DNA of 64,000 bases, from NCBI GenBank assembly GCA_019426215.1, contig CM033394.1, forward strand, positions 21,472,195-21,536,194, in the 5' to 3' direction. Positions within the stretch are counted from its first letter, which is position 1, and each line of letters begins with the position of its first letter. The translations under genes were made by a program, and so were the position numbers. This DNA comes from Buddleja alternifolia (taxonomy: Eukaryota > Streptophyta > Magnoliopsida > Lamiales > Scrophulariaceae). The notes under the pieces are model-generated. The model was not told the origin of the DNA, made no database searches, and saw nothing but the letters and a program-made list of their open reading frames with translations. Positions 1 through 11,724 of the stretch are shown here, piece after piece.

Positions 1-1048
1 TGCATTGTTGAACGGTACATAGTTGATGAAGCGATTACATTTTGCACAAAATATCTGAAAGATTCTAACGTTGCAGAGCTTCCAAAGTCTCATGTTGTGG
101 GAGGGAAAACAGAAGGAGAAAGCGTACTTGGAAAGCAATTAGTTAGTGTTCCTTGCACACAAAGGGATCAGGCACACCTATATGTGCTCCACAACACCGA
201 TGAGGTTGAGCCATATGTTGAAGAGCACAAGGACCAACTTAGGAGATTAAATCCAAATTAAAATGAGAGTTGGATTTCAAGAGAGCATAATAAGAGTTTC
301 TCTGATTGGTTCTGAAAGCATATTCAAGAGAAACAGAACGAAAATCCACTTTCAATTTTAGATAAATTGGCACGGTTGTCGATGGGACCGGGGAGACTTC
401 TATTTTGTCATTCAGGTTATCGTTTAAATGGTCGCACATTCTATACAAAAGACCAAGATGAACGGAGTACAATGCAGAATAGTGGGGTGAGTCTTATAGC
501 TCAAGCAATGCATATCTCAAGTGCGAGAGATAATAACCCTATCTATGCTCATTTATCATATTATGGGGTGATTGAACATATATGGGAGCTGGATAATAGT
601 TGGTTTCGGGTGCCTGTATTTGGGTGTAGGTGGGCTGACAATAAAAATGGTGTCGATAATAGTGAAATAGGCTTCACTCGAGTAGACCTTGAGAGGGTGG
701 GTGACAAAGATGAACCTTTCATTTTGGCATCACAAGCTAAGCAAGTGTTTTTTGTCACCGATCCTATTGATAAGAGATGGTCAATTGTTTTATCGGCAAA
801 CAAAAATACTTGTATTGAGGATGATAGTTCATATAGTGATGATGATGGATAAAATCCTATCTTAGGTGATTCACAAGCCACTGATAGTGATGGTAACTTG
901 GATATCAGTGATGATGAATTATATATGCGACAAGATCACCAAGAGGGGATATGGATTAATCCATCTATTCGTCGACGTACTAAACAAAAGGGTCGTACTG
1001 AGGGGAAGCAAAAGACTACTAAGCCAACGACAAAAAAAAAACGATGAA
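1..1048 (+). pseudogene. CACTA TNP2-type transposase, C-terminal part (DUF4218 tail + DUF4216)
   Basis: One forward frame from base 1 to about 1048 encodes the end of a plant CACTA transposase. The first ~85 codons resemble the DUF4218 tail (CIVERYIVDEAITFCTKYL, later SHVVGG). Then comes a DUF4216 region (YYGVIEHIWELD at about 565-600, FGCRWADNKNGV, DKDEPFILASQAKQVFFV, DKRWSIVL) and an acidic then Lys/Arg-rich C-terminus. Three in-frame stops interrupt it: TAA 259-261, TGA 313-315 and TAA 850-852. Reading continues sensibly after each, so these are nonsense mutations in one gene rather than separate ORFs. The catalytic Transposase_21 region would lie upstream, outside the window. In the family this protein cuts and rejoins CACTA ends. 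The family call is secure; non-functionality is inferred from the stops. Confidence 0.85.
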
Positions 1049-1391
1049 AGGTATTTGAACTTATGTGATAATTATATGATATACTTATTTCCTAAACTTT
1101 TTTGCTGCTTCATATAAGCACTTGTTAGTGTATGAGTCAGGGCGTCTCTTGTTAGTGTATGAATTGAAAAATTATGTTGTTGCTATATGAAACTAACTTC
1201 TGTATTTTTGGCTTTTGTAGGTCGATATTGTATACCGCCACCACCACCGCCGCCGCCACAGCCACAACCGCTCTCTCCTCCTCCTCTACGACCACCACCG
1301 CCCCCTCCACCACTACCACCACCACCACCGTAAGCTTCTTCTCTCTCGCTCTCTCTATATGATAACGAGTATTATTATTTGAATACATATC
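1049..1391. other. CACTA intergenic/intron DNA up to the element A insertion
   Basis: Apart from the CCA/CCG tract this stretch has no coding signal. It links the transposase tail to the second CACTA gene. Its last five bases (ATATC, 1387-1391) are one copy of the target duplication of element A. Confidence 0.6.
1222..1330 (+). repeat. CCA/CCG microsatellite, possible poly-proline exon
   Basis: A compound (CCA)n/(CCG)n tract begins just after a good splice acceptor (TTTTGTAG, ending near 1221) and ends in a good donor (CACC/GTAAGC). Read in one frame it encodes about 30 residues, nearly all proline with a few Gln, Leu, Ser and Arg. It could be a small exon of the second CACTA gene or a simple repeat with chance splice signals. 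A near-identical acceptor block (CTGTATTTTTGGCTT, then TGTAGGTC) precedes the exon at 11725. Confidence 0.5.
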
Positions 1392-3021
1392 TGACACGAA
1401 AAATCCTTACGTGTATTAAACAGCAAGTGGACTGGTCGTGTGTAGTAATAAAGTGGACTTTAAGTCCGAGTTATCGATCCCACAGAGACAAGATTATTTA
1501 AAGCTAGGAATTTAAAAGCAATTAAAATTGAATTAAAAGATTGTGATTAATTTACAATAAAAATGTGAAAACGAGACTTAGCAAATAGATTTAGATTCTT
1601 ATGAGATAAAACAACTAAGGCACATGCTTCAATTAAATTTACTTGTTAATATAAATATGAATTATTCTTCGTATTATTAGACTACAATTGCTTTGGTGAA
1701 AATTCTTTAATTAATTACTACCCGATGTCTCGGCTGTAATAATCCTATGATAAATTGACAGTTCTCTAAATATGTCGATCCGAGAATTTAATCAATAATC
1801 ATGCATTCAAGTTCTAGAATTTCCCCGAATAAATTCGGCTAACTGCACCCGGGAATCTCTACCTATCTCTAGGGGCAATTCCCTATTTTTTACGGATGAT
1901 GTGATGATTTCTTTGAACCCTAACTTATATTCTTTCAAACTATTAAGTTAGGCAATATGACAAACATATGGCGATCAAACATATGCAAGTAATTACGCAC
2001 AAAATCAAAACCCAAAGCAATTGTAGAATTAATACGAAGAATAATATCATATATATATACTCATAACTTTGGCCTTCACATGGCCCTAGTTAAGGGAAAA
2101 TTAGTTCATAATTGAAATTGGGAAAACAATAAAAACATAGAACTACTCATAGATAAAGATGAATATCAAACTTAGAAACTCCCTATTTTGGATTGATGAT
2201 CGATTCTTGATTGGAAGCTTGAATCCCTCCTTTTCCTCTTCTTAGCTCTTCAAGTATGACGATAGGATGACTCAAAACCAAGAGAATGCTCCCCCAAACC
2301 CCTGAATTTTCGTCCTCACACTCTCAAAGGATGATTTTTTGATTGATCTCTTCAAGTGAGCTCCCTACTCCCCTTTAAATACCCAAAAATCCACCTACCA
2401 AGAATTTGAGCTACCCTTCTCTTTCTTTCCTCCTACCAAGAATTTCCACCTACCAAGAATTTGCACCTACCATTCTCTTGTTTTCCTCCTACCAAGAATT
2501 TCCACCTACCAAGAATTTGCACCTACCATTCTCTTGTTTTCCACCTAACAAGAACATGATCTGCCACGTTCGTGTTTTCCAGCGCAGTGATAGTGTTTTA
2601 TTCATAAATGTCTCCACAGATCTCCGAATTGGATGATTCAAGTACCCATGTAAAGATAAGACATAGATCTAAAACTTTGTAGAAGGACACTTCATCCAAT
2701 TCTGTCTCTAAAAATATCAAAATGGCGTTCCAACGTGGAGGTTGTTTCTGATTTGGCGCCCAGGTGTGCGGAAATGGTACTAAAACATGATTTTGGCTAA
2801 CTCCAACTTATTTCTTGCTTGTTTGGTCGTGGAGGTGTGAAACATCTTGGCGTAAACTTGTTTTATACATCATTTTTCCACCCTTTCTTCAATTGTATCC
2901 ACTTAAGGCCTGAAATAACTTAATGCACGAATTAAACGCACAAGTGACAAAATCAAGTGATAAATGAACCTAAAACATAAACGCAAAGGGGCTTAAAAAC
3001 ACGTAAAAATGACTCCTATCA
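1392..3021 (-). repeat. Element A 3' LTR (left copy)
   Basis: The copy is 1630 bp with TGACACG... and ...CTCCTATCA termini on the + strand. It matches 9813-11437 almost throughout. It contains a short tandem array of CTACCAAGAATTT-type units (about 2395-2560). The polypurine tract adjoins its inner end. Confidence 0.93.
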
Positions 3022-3036
3022 ACTCCCCCAAACTTA
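3022..3036 (-). promoter_or_regulatory. Polypurine tract of element A
   Basis: On the minus strand this reads TAAGTTTGGGGGAGT directly against the LTR start TGATAGGAG. It is the expected plus-strand DNA priming site, and its place at the left LTR confirms the minus orientation. Confidence 0.85.
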
Positions 3037-4621
3037 TCATTTGCTCGACCTCGAGCAATAAAAGTTCTAGGCATGAAAAACATCATCAACCAAAAGGAGA
3101 AAACAAAAACAACAAACGAACTCACTTTCGTGGAGTAAACGATTGCACTTAGCATGTGCAACAAGCCTTTAAACCTTTGAGTTACCTCAAAGGACGAGTT
3201 ATAGTCTCGTGAGGGTTTGCAGAAGATATACCCACAAAATCTAACAAACTTTCAATCCCAACCAAATGAATACATCTCAACATAATTAACAAGAATAAAT
3301 GGCACAAAATCATCCTTTTATAACTCACAAATATATATACATATCAACTACTTTTGCTCACGTGACACCAATACTCGAAAAACTCCATAGGGTGTAGTGA
3401 AAATAAATCTAAGGTATTATAGTCGAAAGGCATCCTTACCAAATTTTGGACATTAATCCCATAGCTATCAACTTTTGATCAAACACAAAGCATAAGAATC
3501 ATAGAAAATCTCATAGCCATTTAAATTTCATTATCTCAACCATTCAAACTTTCAATTCATATGAAACTTTCCAATTAACTTCATTAAGGCTAGATCATGT
3601 GCAATGTTTTATTCCATTAGGCTTTCTATGACACCCATGTAACAAGTTTTAGATCAATGACTCCCAAACTAGATAGTTTTGGGGCATTAAGTGTAAAGAC
3701 ACTCCTAAGGATTTAATCACTCGAGTGTCAAAGACCACGAAATAAAACTAGATCTTTTAAACAATTCGCTTCTTTTTGGCTTGAGCTTAGCTCAAATTAG
3801 CATAATAGTACAGTATATAGGCATGAAACTTTTCACCTCCAGTACATATTAGCCTGACCACTTGTGGTCATACCAAACTTCAACCTTTTTAATTCATTGT
3901 TTAGCATAAAAAAATTACTACTCAACTTATAACCTTATGAAAAATCTAAGTTAATTTTTCCGGGAAAAACTCCTTAAGTGTCTCAAGATGGTTATCCTCT
4001 CAACTCCTCTACCCTCGATTTATTGTGCAATGTGAATCATCTAAGAAATCAATCCTAGTCTAGGGTCTCCATGAGCAATTTCAAAGATATATATGTTCCA
4101 TTAAATTCAAATTATTTCAAGAAATCATGCCATTTTTTTTTTCAAGTTAATCAATTTTAATGCATCAATTGGAAAGATAAAAAAAAAAAAACAATTTATA
4201 CTTGATTTTCTCAACAAAGAAGTATTTAAACATGATATCATACAAACTTTCCCCCAAACTTAAGCTAAAAATTAGCATTGCATTTTCAATGTTCAAAATA
4301 AGCACTCTTCTACCCCCAAACTCAAATCCAACATTGTCCTCAATGTTGTTACAACAAGTATACGTAACGGTAAAAGAACACTTACAACCAAAGATGTTGA
4401 AAAACATCCTTTAACTTCCAATGCATCGTTACAAAGCTTCTTCTCCTCTCGAGTAAAATAAGCATCTCTAAACATGGGGTCCAAATGTCTATCATATCTA
4501 ACACTTCAACTTTTCAAACCATCAAGCATACGAAAACATACATGCCAAAAGTGCATGTTTGAACATAAACATAAACAAACAAACTAAACAAACAAAAACA
4601 AAAGAAAAAAAAACTTACAAA
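3037..4621 (-). other. Element A 3' noncoding region, no env-like ORF
   Basis: Some 1.6 kb lie between the integrase stop and the 3' LTR. Many Athila elements carry an env-like ORF here, but no long frame or membrane-protein-like segment is visible. The sequence is AT-rich with short poly-A/T runs and only small chance ORFs. Confidence 0.6.
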
Positions 4622-4639
4622 CTTGGGTTGCCTCCCAAG
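4622..4639 (-). promoter_or_regulatory. Conserved 6-bp hairpin downstream of pol
   Basis: CTTGGG (4622-4627) pairs perfectly with CCCAAG (4634-4639) around a 6-nt loop, followed by GAAGCGCTTGTTTA. It starts 44 nt after the integrase stop in the sense RNA. Element E has the same hairpin with a compensatory base-pair change (28276-28292). A role in RNA processing, translation or packaging is inference. Confidence 0.5.
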
Positions 4640-4682
4640 AAGCGCTTGTTTATAGTCAATAGCTCTACTATTCAGGATCGAC

Positions 4683-5927
4683 TTAAGTCGATGGTTCTCG
4701 GAGCTTGACAGATAATGTGTCTGCGCTCCAGTCAGTGCCCGAGTAGTGTTTCAGCCTATGTCCATTGGTTAAAAATACTTGTCCATCCTCAGTGATAAGC
4801 TCCACAGCTCCGGAAGAATACACTCGGGTGACTCGAAAGGGTCCCGACCAACGCGATTTGAGCTTGCCTGGGAAGAGCTTGAGTCTAGAGTTGTACATAA
4901 GAACTTTCTCACCTTCCTCGAATTCCCGGGGTAGAATATGCTTGTCGTGCCACTTCTTGGTCCGTTCTTTGTACAGTTTTGCATTCTCGTATGCTTCATG
5001 TCTCCACTCCTCGAGCTCATTCAGTTGAAGCAACCTCTTATTACCTATAACACTTGTATCGAAATTGAGGAATTTGATAGCCCAATAAGCACGATGTTCA
5101 AGTTCGACAGGTAAATGACAAGCTTTTCCAAACACAAGACGATATGGGGACATGCCAATAGGGGTTTTAAAAGCAGTACGGTAAGCCCACAATGCATCAT
5201 CTAATTTCAGAGACCAATCAGTTCGATGGCTATTTACCGTTTTTTCTAAAATCCGTTTAATTTCCCTATTAGACACTTCGACTTGCCCACTAGTTTGAGG
5301 GTGGTAAGGGGTCGAGATTTTATGCTTAACACCATATTTGTTCAACAAGTTTTCAAATTGCTTGTTACGAAAATGTGTGCCTCCATCACTTATAATTGCT
5401 CTCGGGGTTCCAAATCGTGCAAAAATATGTTTTCTCAGAAATCTAAGAACAACCCTAGCATCATTAGTTTGCAAAGCCTCAGCTTCGACCCATTTAGACA
5501 CATAATCAACAGCGACTAGAATATACCTATTGGAACAAGAACTAGGGAAAGGTCCCATAAAATCTATACCCCACACATCAAATAATTCACATTCAAGCAC
5601 ATTATTCATAGGCATTTCATGTCGTCTAGAGATATTACCTACTCTTTGGCATCTATCACATTTTTGAACATAAGCGTGTGCATCTTTAAATAAAGTAGGC
5701 CAGAAAAAACCTGATTGCAGAACCTTGGCAGCAGTCTTGGATGGGCCAAAGTGGCCACCTATCACCATGTCATGGCAATGAGCCAAGACGGAGGTCATTT
5801 CTTCCTCGGGTACACAACGCCTGATAATTCCCTCGACACCAATTTTAAACAAGTAGGGCTCTTCCCACAGATAGTGCCTAACATCTTTCAAAAACTTCTT
5901 TCTTTGGTGAAATGTCAAATCAGGGGG
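4683..5927 (-). pseudogene. pol: Element A integrase region of pol
   Basis: This 411-codon stretch is in the same frame as the upstream gag-pol ORF and is cut off from it only by a TGA at 5928-5930. It encodes a Gypsy integrase: an HHCC zinc domain (H47/H49, H56, C87, C90), a DDE core with D119 (WGIDFMGPF), D178 (IISDGGTHF) and E214 ([10 protein letters not shown], 36 residues after the second Asp), and a C-terminal GPY/F-like domain (GPFRVTRV, about residues 360-370). There is no chromodomain, which fits the Athila/Tat side of Gypsy. Integrase joins the element's cDNA to host DNA in the nucleus. All catalytic residues are present. It would be made only by read-through of the upstream stop or after reversion of that stop. 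Confidence 0.9.
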
Positions 5928-8900
5928 TCAAATTCCAGCAACTATATAGTTAGCATAATCAGCATACCAGGGGATTGAAATAGAAGAAAGAGTAAAAAGC
6001 TGTTCATCGGGGAATTCATCTCCTATTGGGGTCTCATCCATTTTCTTATCCACTAATTCTAGTCTAGATAGGTGATCAGCTACTACATTTTCAGATCCTT
6101 TTTTATCTTTTATTTCTAAGTCAAACTCTTGTAGTAATAAGATCCACCTGAGTAGTCTAGGTTTTGCGTCTTTTTTAGCAAGCAAGTATTTCAAGGCCGA
6201 GTGATCAGTGTATACTATTACTTTGTTAAGCACAAGATAGGAGTGAAATTTGTCAAAAGCAAAAATGACAGCTAAAAGCTCTTTTTCAGTCGTAGCATAA
6301 TTGAGTTGGGCCTCATTTAAGGTACGACTAGCATAGTAAATAGTATGAAAGATTTTACCCTTCCTTTGACCTAGTACAGCTCCAACGGCAATGTCGCTCG
6401 CATCGCACATCAACTCGAATGGTAGGCTCCAATCTGGGGCGGACATCACAGGTGATGAGATTAATTTCTCCTTCAGGGTGAGGAAGGCCTGCATGCATGC
6501 ATCATTAAAGTCAAACACTGCATTTTTCATGGTCAAGTTAGACAGGGGTTTAGCAATTTTAGAAAAATTTGAAATAAAACGCCTGTAAAACCCGGCATGT
6601 CCCAAAAAGCTTCTCACGGCTTTGACCGTGGTGGGTGGTGGAAGATTAGCTATCACTTCAATTTTCGCTCTATCCACCTCAATCCCCTTGTGGGAGATCT
6701 TATGACCCAGAACAATTCCTTCTTGTACCATGAAATGACACTTTTCCCAATTTAAGACTAGATCAGTCTCCTCACACCTCTGCAAAACTAAGGTTAGATT
6801 GTGCAAACATCTATCATATGTAGAGCCAAAAACAGAAAAATCATCCATGAAGATTTCAAGAAATTGCTCGACCATGTCATGAAATATAGCCATCATGCAT
6901 CTTTGAAACGTAGCAGGTGCATTACATAAGCCAAAAGGCATACGCCTATAAGCAAAAGTGCCGTAAGGACAAGTGAAAGTAGTTTTCTCTTGATCCTCGG
7001 GTGTAATAGCAATTTGGTTATAGCCGGAGTACCCATCCAAAAAACAGTAATATTCATGCCCGGCTAATCTTTCTAACATTTGATCGATAAAGGGGAGGGG
7101 AAAGTGGTCTTTTCGGGTATATTCATTCAATTTACGATAGTCTATGCAAACCCTAAAACCAGTGACAATTCTAGATTGAATTAACTCATTATTGTCATTA
7201 CGAACTACTGTCGTACCTCCTTTCTTGGGCACTACCTGCGTTGGACTTACCCATGGACTATCAGAGATAGGGAAGATAATGCCGGCATCGAGTAACTTGA
7301 TTACCTCTTTCTTCACCACTTCTTGAATTTGAGGATTAGACCTCCTTTGTGGTTGTATAGTGGGCCTTGAGCTTTTTTCCATTAAAATCTTATGCATGCA
7401 GATGGCTGGGCTGATCCCCTTGATATCAGCAATCTTCCATCCAAAGGCTTTTTTGTGATCTCTCAACACCTCCAGTAACCTTGCTTCTTGTTGATCTGTA
7501 AGAGAAGAAGAAATGATGAGTGGCAAGGTTTCATCGTCATTTAAATAAACATATTTAAGATGAGAGGGTAGAGTTTTTAGGTCAAGAGTTGGTGGCTCTT
7601 CAATAGATGGTTTGGAGTGGCTAGACAGTGGGCTATCCAACTTCTCAAATTTCTTCGTGGGGTATTGTGCACGCCTCTCTAAGCTATGAACAACTTCCAG
7701 TTGTTTATCACTGGCCGACTCAACATCCGTGGAGTTCATTATGCATACCTCAAGTGGATCATCAGAGATGTTTTCCTGAAAGTGCTCAATAATCAAAGGA
7801 TCAAAAGCATCTATTCTTAAACATGACGCATCATCACCAACATGCTTCATAACCTTGTATACGTCAAAAGTAACTCTCTCCTCACCCACATTCAAAGTTA
7901 ACTTACCATTGGCTATGTCGATCATAGCTTTACCTGTGGCTAGGAAGGGTCTTCCTAGGATGAGAGGAACTTCAACATCTTCTTCCATCTCCAGAACCAC
8001 GAAGTCCACCGGGAAGTAAAACTTGTCAACTTGCACGATGACATCCTCTATGATTCCCTTCGGGTGTTTGATTGATCGATCTGCAAGTTGGAGGCTCATC
8101 GAGGTTGGCTTTGGATTCCCCAAACACAATTTCTGGAACAACGAGTAAGGAAGAAGATTTATGCTGGTGCCCGAATCACATAGCACTCGGTCGAATTTGA
8201 GTTGCCCAATAGTGCAAGGAATTGTGAGGCTCCCTGGATCCTTGAGTTTCTGTGGCAACTTGTTCAACACCACTGCTGAGCATGCTTCAGTCAAGCACAC
8301 CGTTCCATTGCCTTCCCACTTCTGCTTATTGGATAGAATATCCTTGAAGAACTTGATGTAATTGGGCATCTGCAAAATCGCATCAATAAAAGGAATATTA
8401 ATTCGAACTTCTCGAAGAATTTCTAAAATCCTAAGTAAACTCTTATCCATATCTTTCTTATTCTTTTCATGTGCTAGGGGGAATGGGAGACGTATTTCAA
8501 TAGGATTAGGCAAAGAAGGAGTCAAAGTTTTAGAAGACGCCTTGTCTGCCTGTGAAGTACGGACTTGATCCTGCCCCAAGTACGTACTTGAGCTGTGTGA
8601 AGTACTTACTTGGTTCTGGTCAAGTACGTACTTGGGAGACAGATTTGAATTTTCAAGTTTATCAAAAGTTTGAACATTGTCCTCTTCAAGTGCGGACTTA
8701 GACTGCTTCGGAGGTGCACTTTTCAATTCTTTGCCACTTCTCAGAGCGATGGCATGGCATTGCTCTTTTGGGTTTTTCTCTGTATCACTCGGCAGTGTCC
8801 CGGGTGCTCTTCCACCTGCATCAACCGATAATTGTGCAAATTGGTGCTGCATCTCTTTCATTCCCGTCATAACACCCTGTAACATCAATCGAAGCTCTGC

Positions 8901-9842
8901 GAATGATTCGTCTGATTTTTGCATGTGAGCCGCCAATCTTTCTTCGACAGTCGAAGGTCTTGGAACTTGACCTTGTGGCTTAAAATTTCCAGGCCTTTGA
9001 GTTTGGTTGTTGTAAAATGGAGGCCTCGGTGCTTGGTAGATGCCTTGTTGTGAATTTTGTGCGGGATTTGGCCTTTTCGGAAAATTCTCGGGTATGTGGA
9101 AGCTCAATTGAGGCTTGTTTGAATTTTCAACATAGTTCACATCACTAATGGTTGGCTCTGCCTCTAGATTAACATTTTGTTCTACCTCTTGAGCAACAGC
9201 AACCCTTCGGGTTTGTAGAGGAAACTCATCGTCATCTTCAGGGTACAGTTCATCATCCCGTGCCATCTGCTCTAGTTTAGCCCACACTGTTCTGCTATCG
9301 AGACCCAAAAGATCACCGCCTGCTCCTGCATTAAGTCTGTGACGAATCCGAGACCGGACTCCATTAAAGAAATGTAGCACTGGCTCGTCTCTTGAATAGT
9401 TGTGATCGGGGCACTTTCGAAGCAGACTCTTGTATCTTGCCCATGTTGATGCTAACGATTCATCCCGTTTTTGCTTAAAACCCTTGATCTCGCTTCTTAA
9501 CTCGTTAATCCTTGATGGAGGGAAGAACTTGTTGAGAAACTCTTCGACTAACTCTTCCCACGTTTCAATGGATTGTGGGGGCAACGACTTATACCACAAA
9601 GTCCCTTTATCCTTAAGCGAAAAATGGAATAATCGGAGGCGGATGGCATCAAGATCTCTTGGGTGGAATTGCATGGTAGATAACACATTTTCGAAGTGCT
9701 CTAGATGGTCATGAGGTGACTCTTTCGGATCACCATAAAATTGTTTAGCCTGAACCATGCAAAACATGTGAGGTGGAATGTGGAAGTTCGGCGTGGCAAA
9801 ATTGGGGAAGTTCGAAAAATCCTTACGTGTATTAAACAGCAA
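5928..9842 (-). pseudogene. gag-pol: Element A gag-protease-RT-RNase H polyprotein
   Basis: A single 1304-codon frame holds gag (residues ~20-340, with FYGDPKESPHDHLEHFENVL and a WYKSLP motif), an aspartic protease (CDSGTSINLLP, active Asp near residue 556), reverse transcriptase (FMDDFSVFG near 997) and RNase H (FELMCDAS near 1146, then a TDHSALKYLL motif). It ends in a TGA where related proteins continue into integrase, so this looks like a single nonsense mutation. The first nine residues come from LTR sequence: a deletion fused gag to the LTR and removed the primer site and the original gag start. I see no CCHC zinc knuckle in gag, which relatives usually have. Everything downstream of the fusion is open and probably decayed little since insertion. 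Confidence 0.9.
8557..8634 (-). repeat. Two-copy tandem repeat with palindromes inside gag
   Basis: Two ~45-nt units each carry CAAGTACGTACTTG, a perfect 14-nt palindrome (8577-8590 and 8621-8634), plus a degenerate copy (GAAGTACGGACTTG and GAAGTACTTACTTGG). In the protein they give a repeated Gln/Ser/Thr-rich linker between gag and protease. Confidence 0.7.
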
Positions 9843-11437
9843 GTGGACTGGTCGTGTGTAGTAATAAAGTGGACTTTAAGTCCGAGTTATCGATCCCACA
9901 GAGACAAGATTATTTAAAACTAGGAATTTAAAAGCAATTAAAATTGAATTAAAAGATTGTGATTAATTTACAATAAAAATGTGAAAACGAGACTTAGCAA
10001 ATAGATTTAGATTCTTATGAGATAAAACAACTAAGGCACATGCTTCAACCAAATTTACTTGTTAATATAAATATGAACTATTCTTCGTATTATTAGACTA
10101 CTATTGCTTTGGTGAAAATTCCTTAATTAATTACTACCCGATCTCTCGGCTGTAATAATCCTATGATAAATTGACAGTTCTCTAAATATGTCGATCCGAG
10201 AATTTAATCAATAATCATGCATTCAAGTTCTAGAATTTCCCCGAATAAATTCGGCTAACTGCACCCGGGAATCTCTACCTATCTCTAGGGGCAATTCCCT
10301 ATTTTTTACGGATGATGTGATGATTTCTTTGAACCCTAACTTATATTCTTTCAAACTATTAAGTTAGGCAATATGACAAACATATGGCGATCAAACATAT
10401 GCAAGTAATTACGCACAAAATCAAAACACAAAGCAATTGTAGAATTAATACGAAGAATAATATCATATATATATACTCATAACTTTGGCCTTCACATGGC
10501 CCTAGTTAAGGGAAAATTAGTTCATAATTGAAATTGGGAAAACAATAAAAACATAGAACTACTCATAGATAAAGATGAATATCAAACTAAGAAACTCCCT
10601 ATTTTGGATTGATGATCGATTCTTGATTGGAAGCTTGAATCCCTCCTTTTTCTCTTCTTAGCTCTTCAAGTATGATGATAGGATGACTCAAAACCAAGAG
10701 AATGCTCCCCCAAACCCCTGAATTTTCGTCCTCACACTCTCAAAGGATGATTTTTTGATTGATCTCTTCAAGTGAGCTCCCTACTCCCCTTTAAATACCC
10801 AAAAATCCACCTACCAAGAATTTGAGCTACCCTTCTCTTTCTTTCCTCCTACCAAGAATTTCCACCTACCAAGAATTTGCACCTACCATTCTCTTGTTTT
10901 CCTCCTACCAAGAATTTCCACCTACCAAGAATTTGCACCTACCATTCTCTTGTTTTCCACCTAACAAGAACATGAGCTGCCACTTTCGTGTTTTCCAGCG
11001 CAGTGATAGTGTTTTATTCATAAACGTCTCCACAGATCTCCGAATTGGATGATTCAAGTACCCATGTAAAGATAAGACATAGATCTAAAACTTTGTAGAA
11101 GGACACTTCATCCAATTCTGTCTCTAAAAATATCAAAATGGCGTTCCAACGTGGAGGTTGTTTCTGATTTGGCGCCCAGGTGTGCGGAAATGGTACTAAA
11201 ACATGATTTTGGCTAACTCCAACTTATTTCTTGCTTGTTTGGTCGTGGAGGTGTGAAACATCTTGGCGTAAACTTGTTTTATACATCATTTTTCCACCCT
11301 TTCTTCAATTGTATCCACTTAAGGCCTGAAATCACTTAATGCACGAATTAAACGCACAAGTGACAAAATCAAGTGATAAATGAACCTAAAACATAAACGC
11401 AAAGGGGCTTAAAAACACGTAAAAATGACTCGTATCA
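9813..11437 (-). repeat. Element A 5' LTR (right copy), inner 5 bp deleted
   Basis: This is a 1625-bp match to 1392-3021. It lacks the terminal TGACA on its inner side, where it joins gag sequence directly at 9812/9813. The outer end ...CGTATCA is intact and followed by the target duplication ATATC. On the minus strand it would supply the promoter of element A. Confidence 0.92.
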
Positions 11438-11442
11438 ATATC

Positions 11443-11724
11443 ATGAGTATAGCCTGTTTGTTGATATGTATTTTGATTATGTATCGTGATTGGATCAATA
11501 TGTGTTGTTTTGTTAACATCGTTTAATGCATTCATAGTTTTGTGAAATTTGATTGGTTTTGTGAAAGAATTGATGGATTGGTTTTGTTTTTTGCAATTTT
11601 GGGGGAAGATTAAGTCGAGAACTTGGTAAAAAAATTTGCGTCGTTACTCTGCCGAATTTTTTCTAAAATAATGGCGGCGTTATTTGGTATATGAATCTAA
11701 ATTCTGTATTTTTGGCTTCTGTAG
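11443..11724 (+). other. CACTA intron-like DNA after element A
   Basis: This AT-rich DNA resumes the CACTA sequence interrupted at 1391. It ends in a splice-acceptor-like CTTCTGTAG before the next exon. No coding signal is seen. Confidence 0.55.

Larger units (their letters stand above)
1392..11437 (-). mobile_element. Element A: Athila-like Ty3/Gypsy LTR retrotransposon
   Basis: Two ~1.63-kb LTRs (1392-3021 and 9813-11437) flank a minus-strand gag-protease-RT-RNase H-integrase frame. The insertion is bracketed by a perfect 5-bp duplication, ATATC at 1387-1391 and 11438-11442, so both outer ends are intact. The LTRs differ at roughly 16 positions by eye (about 1%), suggesting an insertion age of a few hundred thousand years at common plant rates. 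The integrase has a GPY/F-type C-terminus and no chromodomain, and the 3' noncoding region matches element E, whose primer site is of the tRNA-Asp type known from Athila. Defects: one nonsense codon between RNase H and integrase, and a deletion at the 5' LTR/gag junction. Confidence 0.9.

Noticed and set aside
1..1048. Reading 367-852 as a small host gene
   Set aside because: Same frame continues before and after the stops with CACTA transposase similarity, so it is part of a pseudogene.
1152..1397. Minus-strand frame rich in Val/Ala/Glu across the CCA/CCG tract
   Set aside because: Shadow of the trinucleotide repeat; splice signals, if any, are on the + strand.
3037..4621. Env-like gene of element A
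   Set aside because: Looked for one in the usual position; only short unrelated frames are present.
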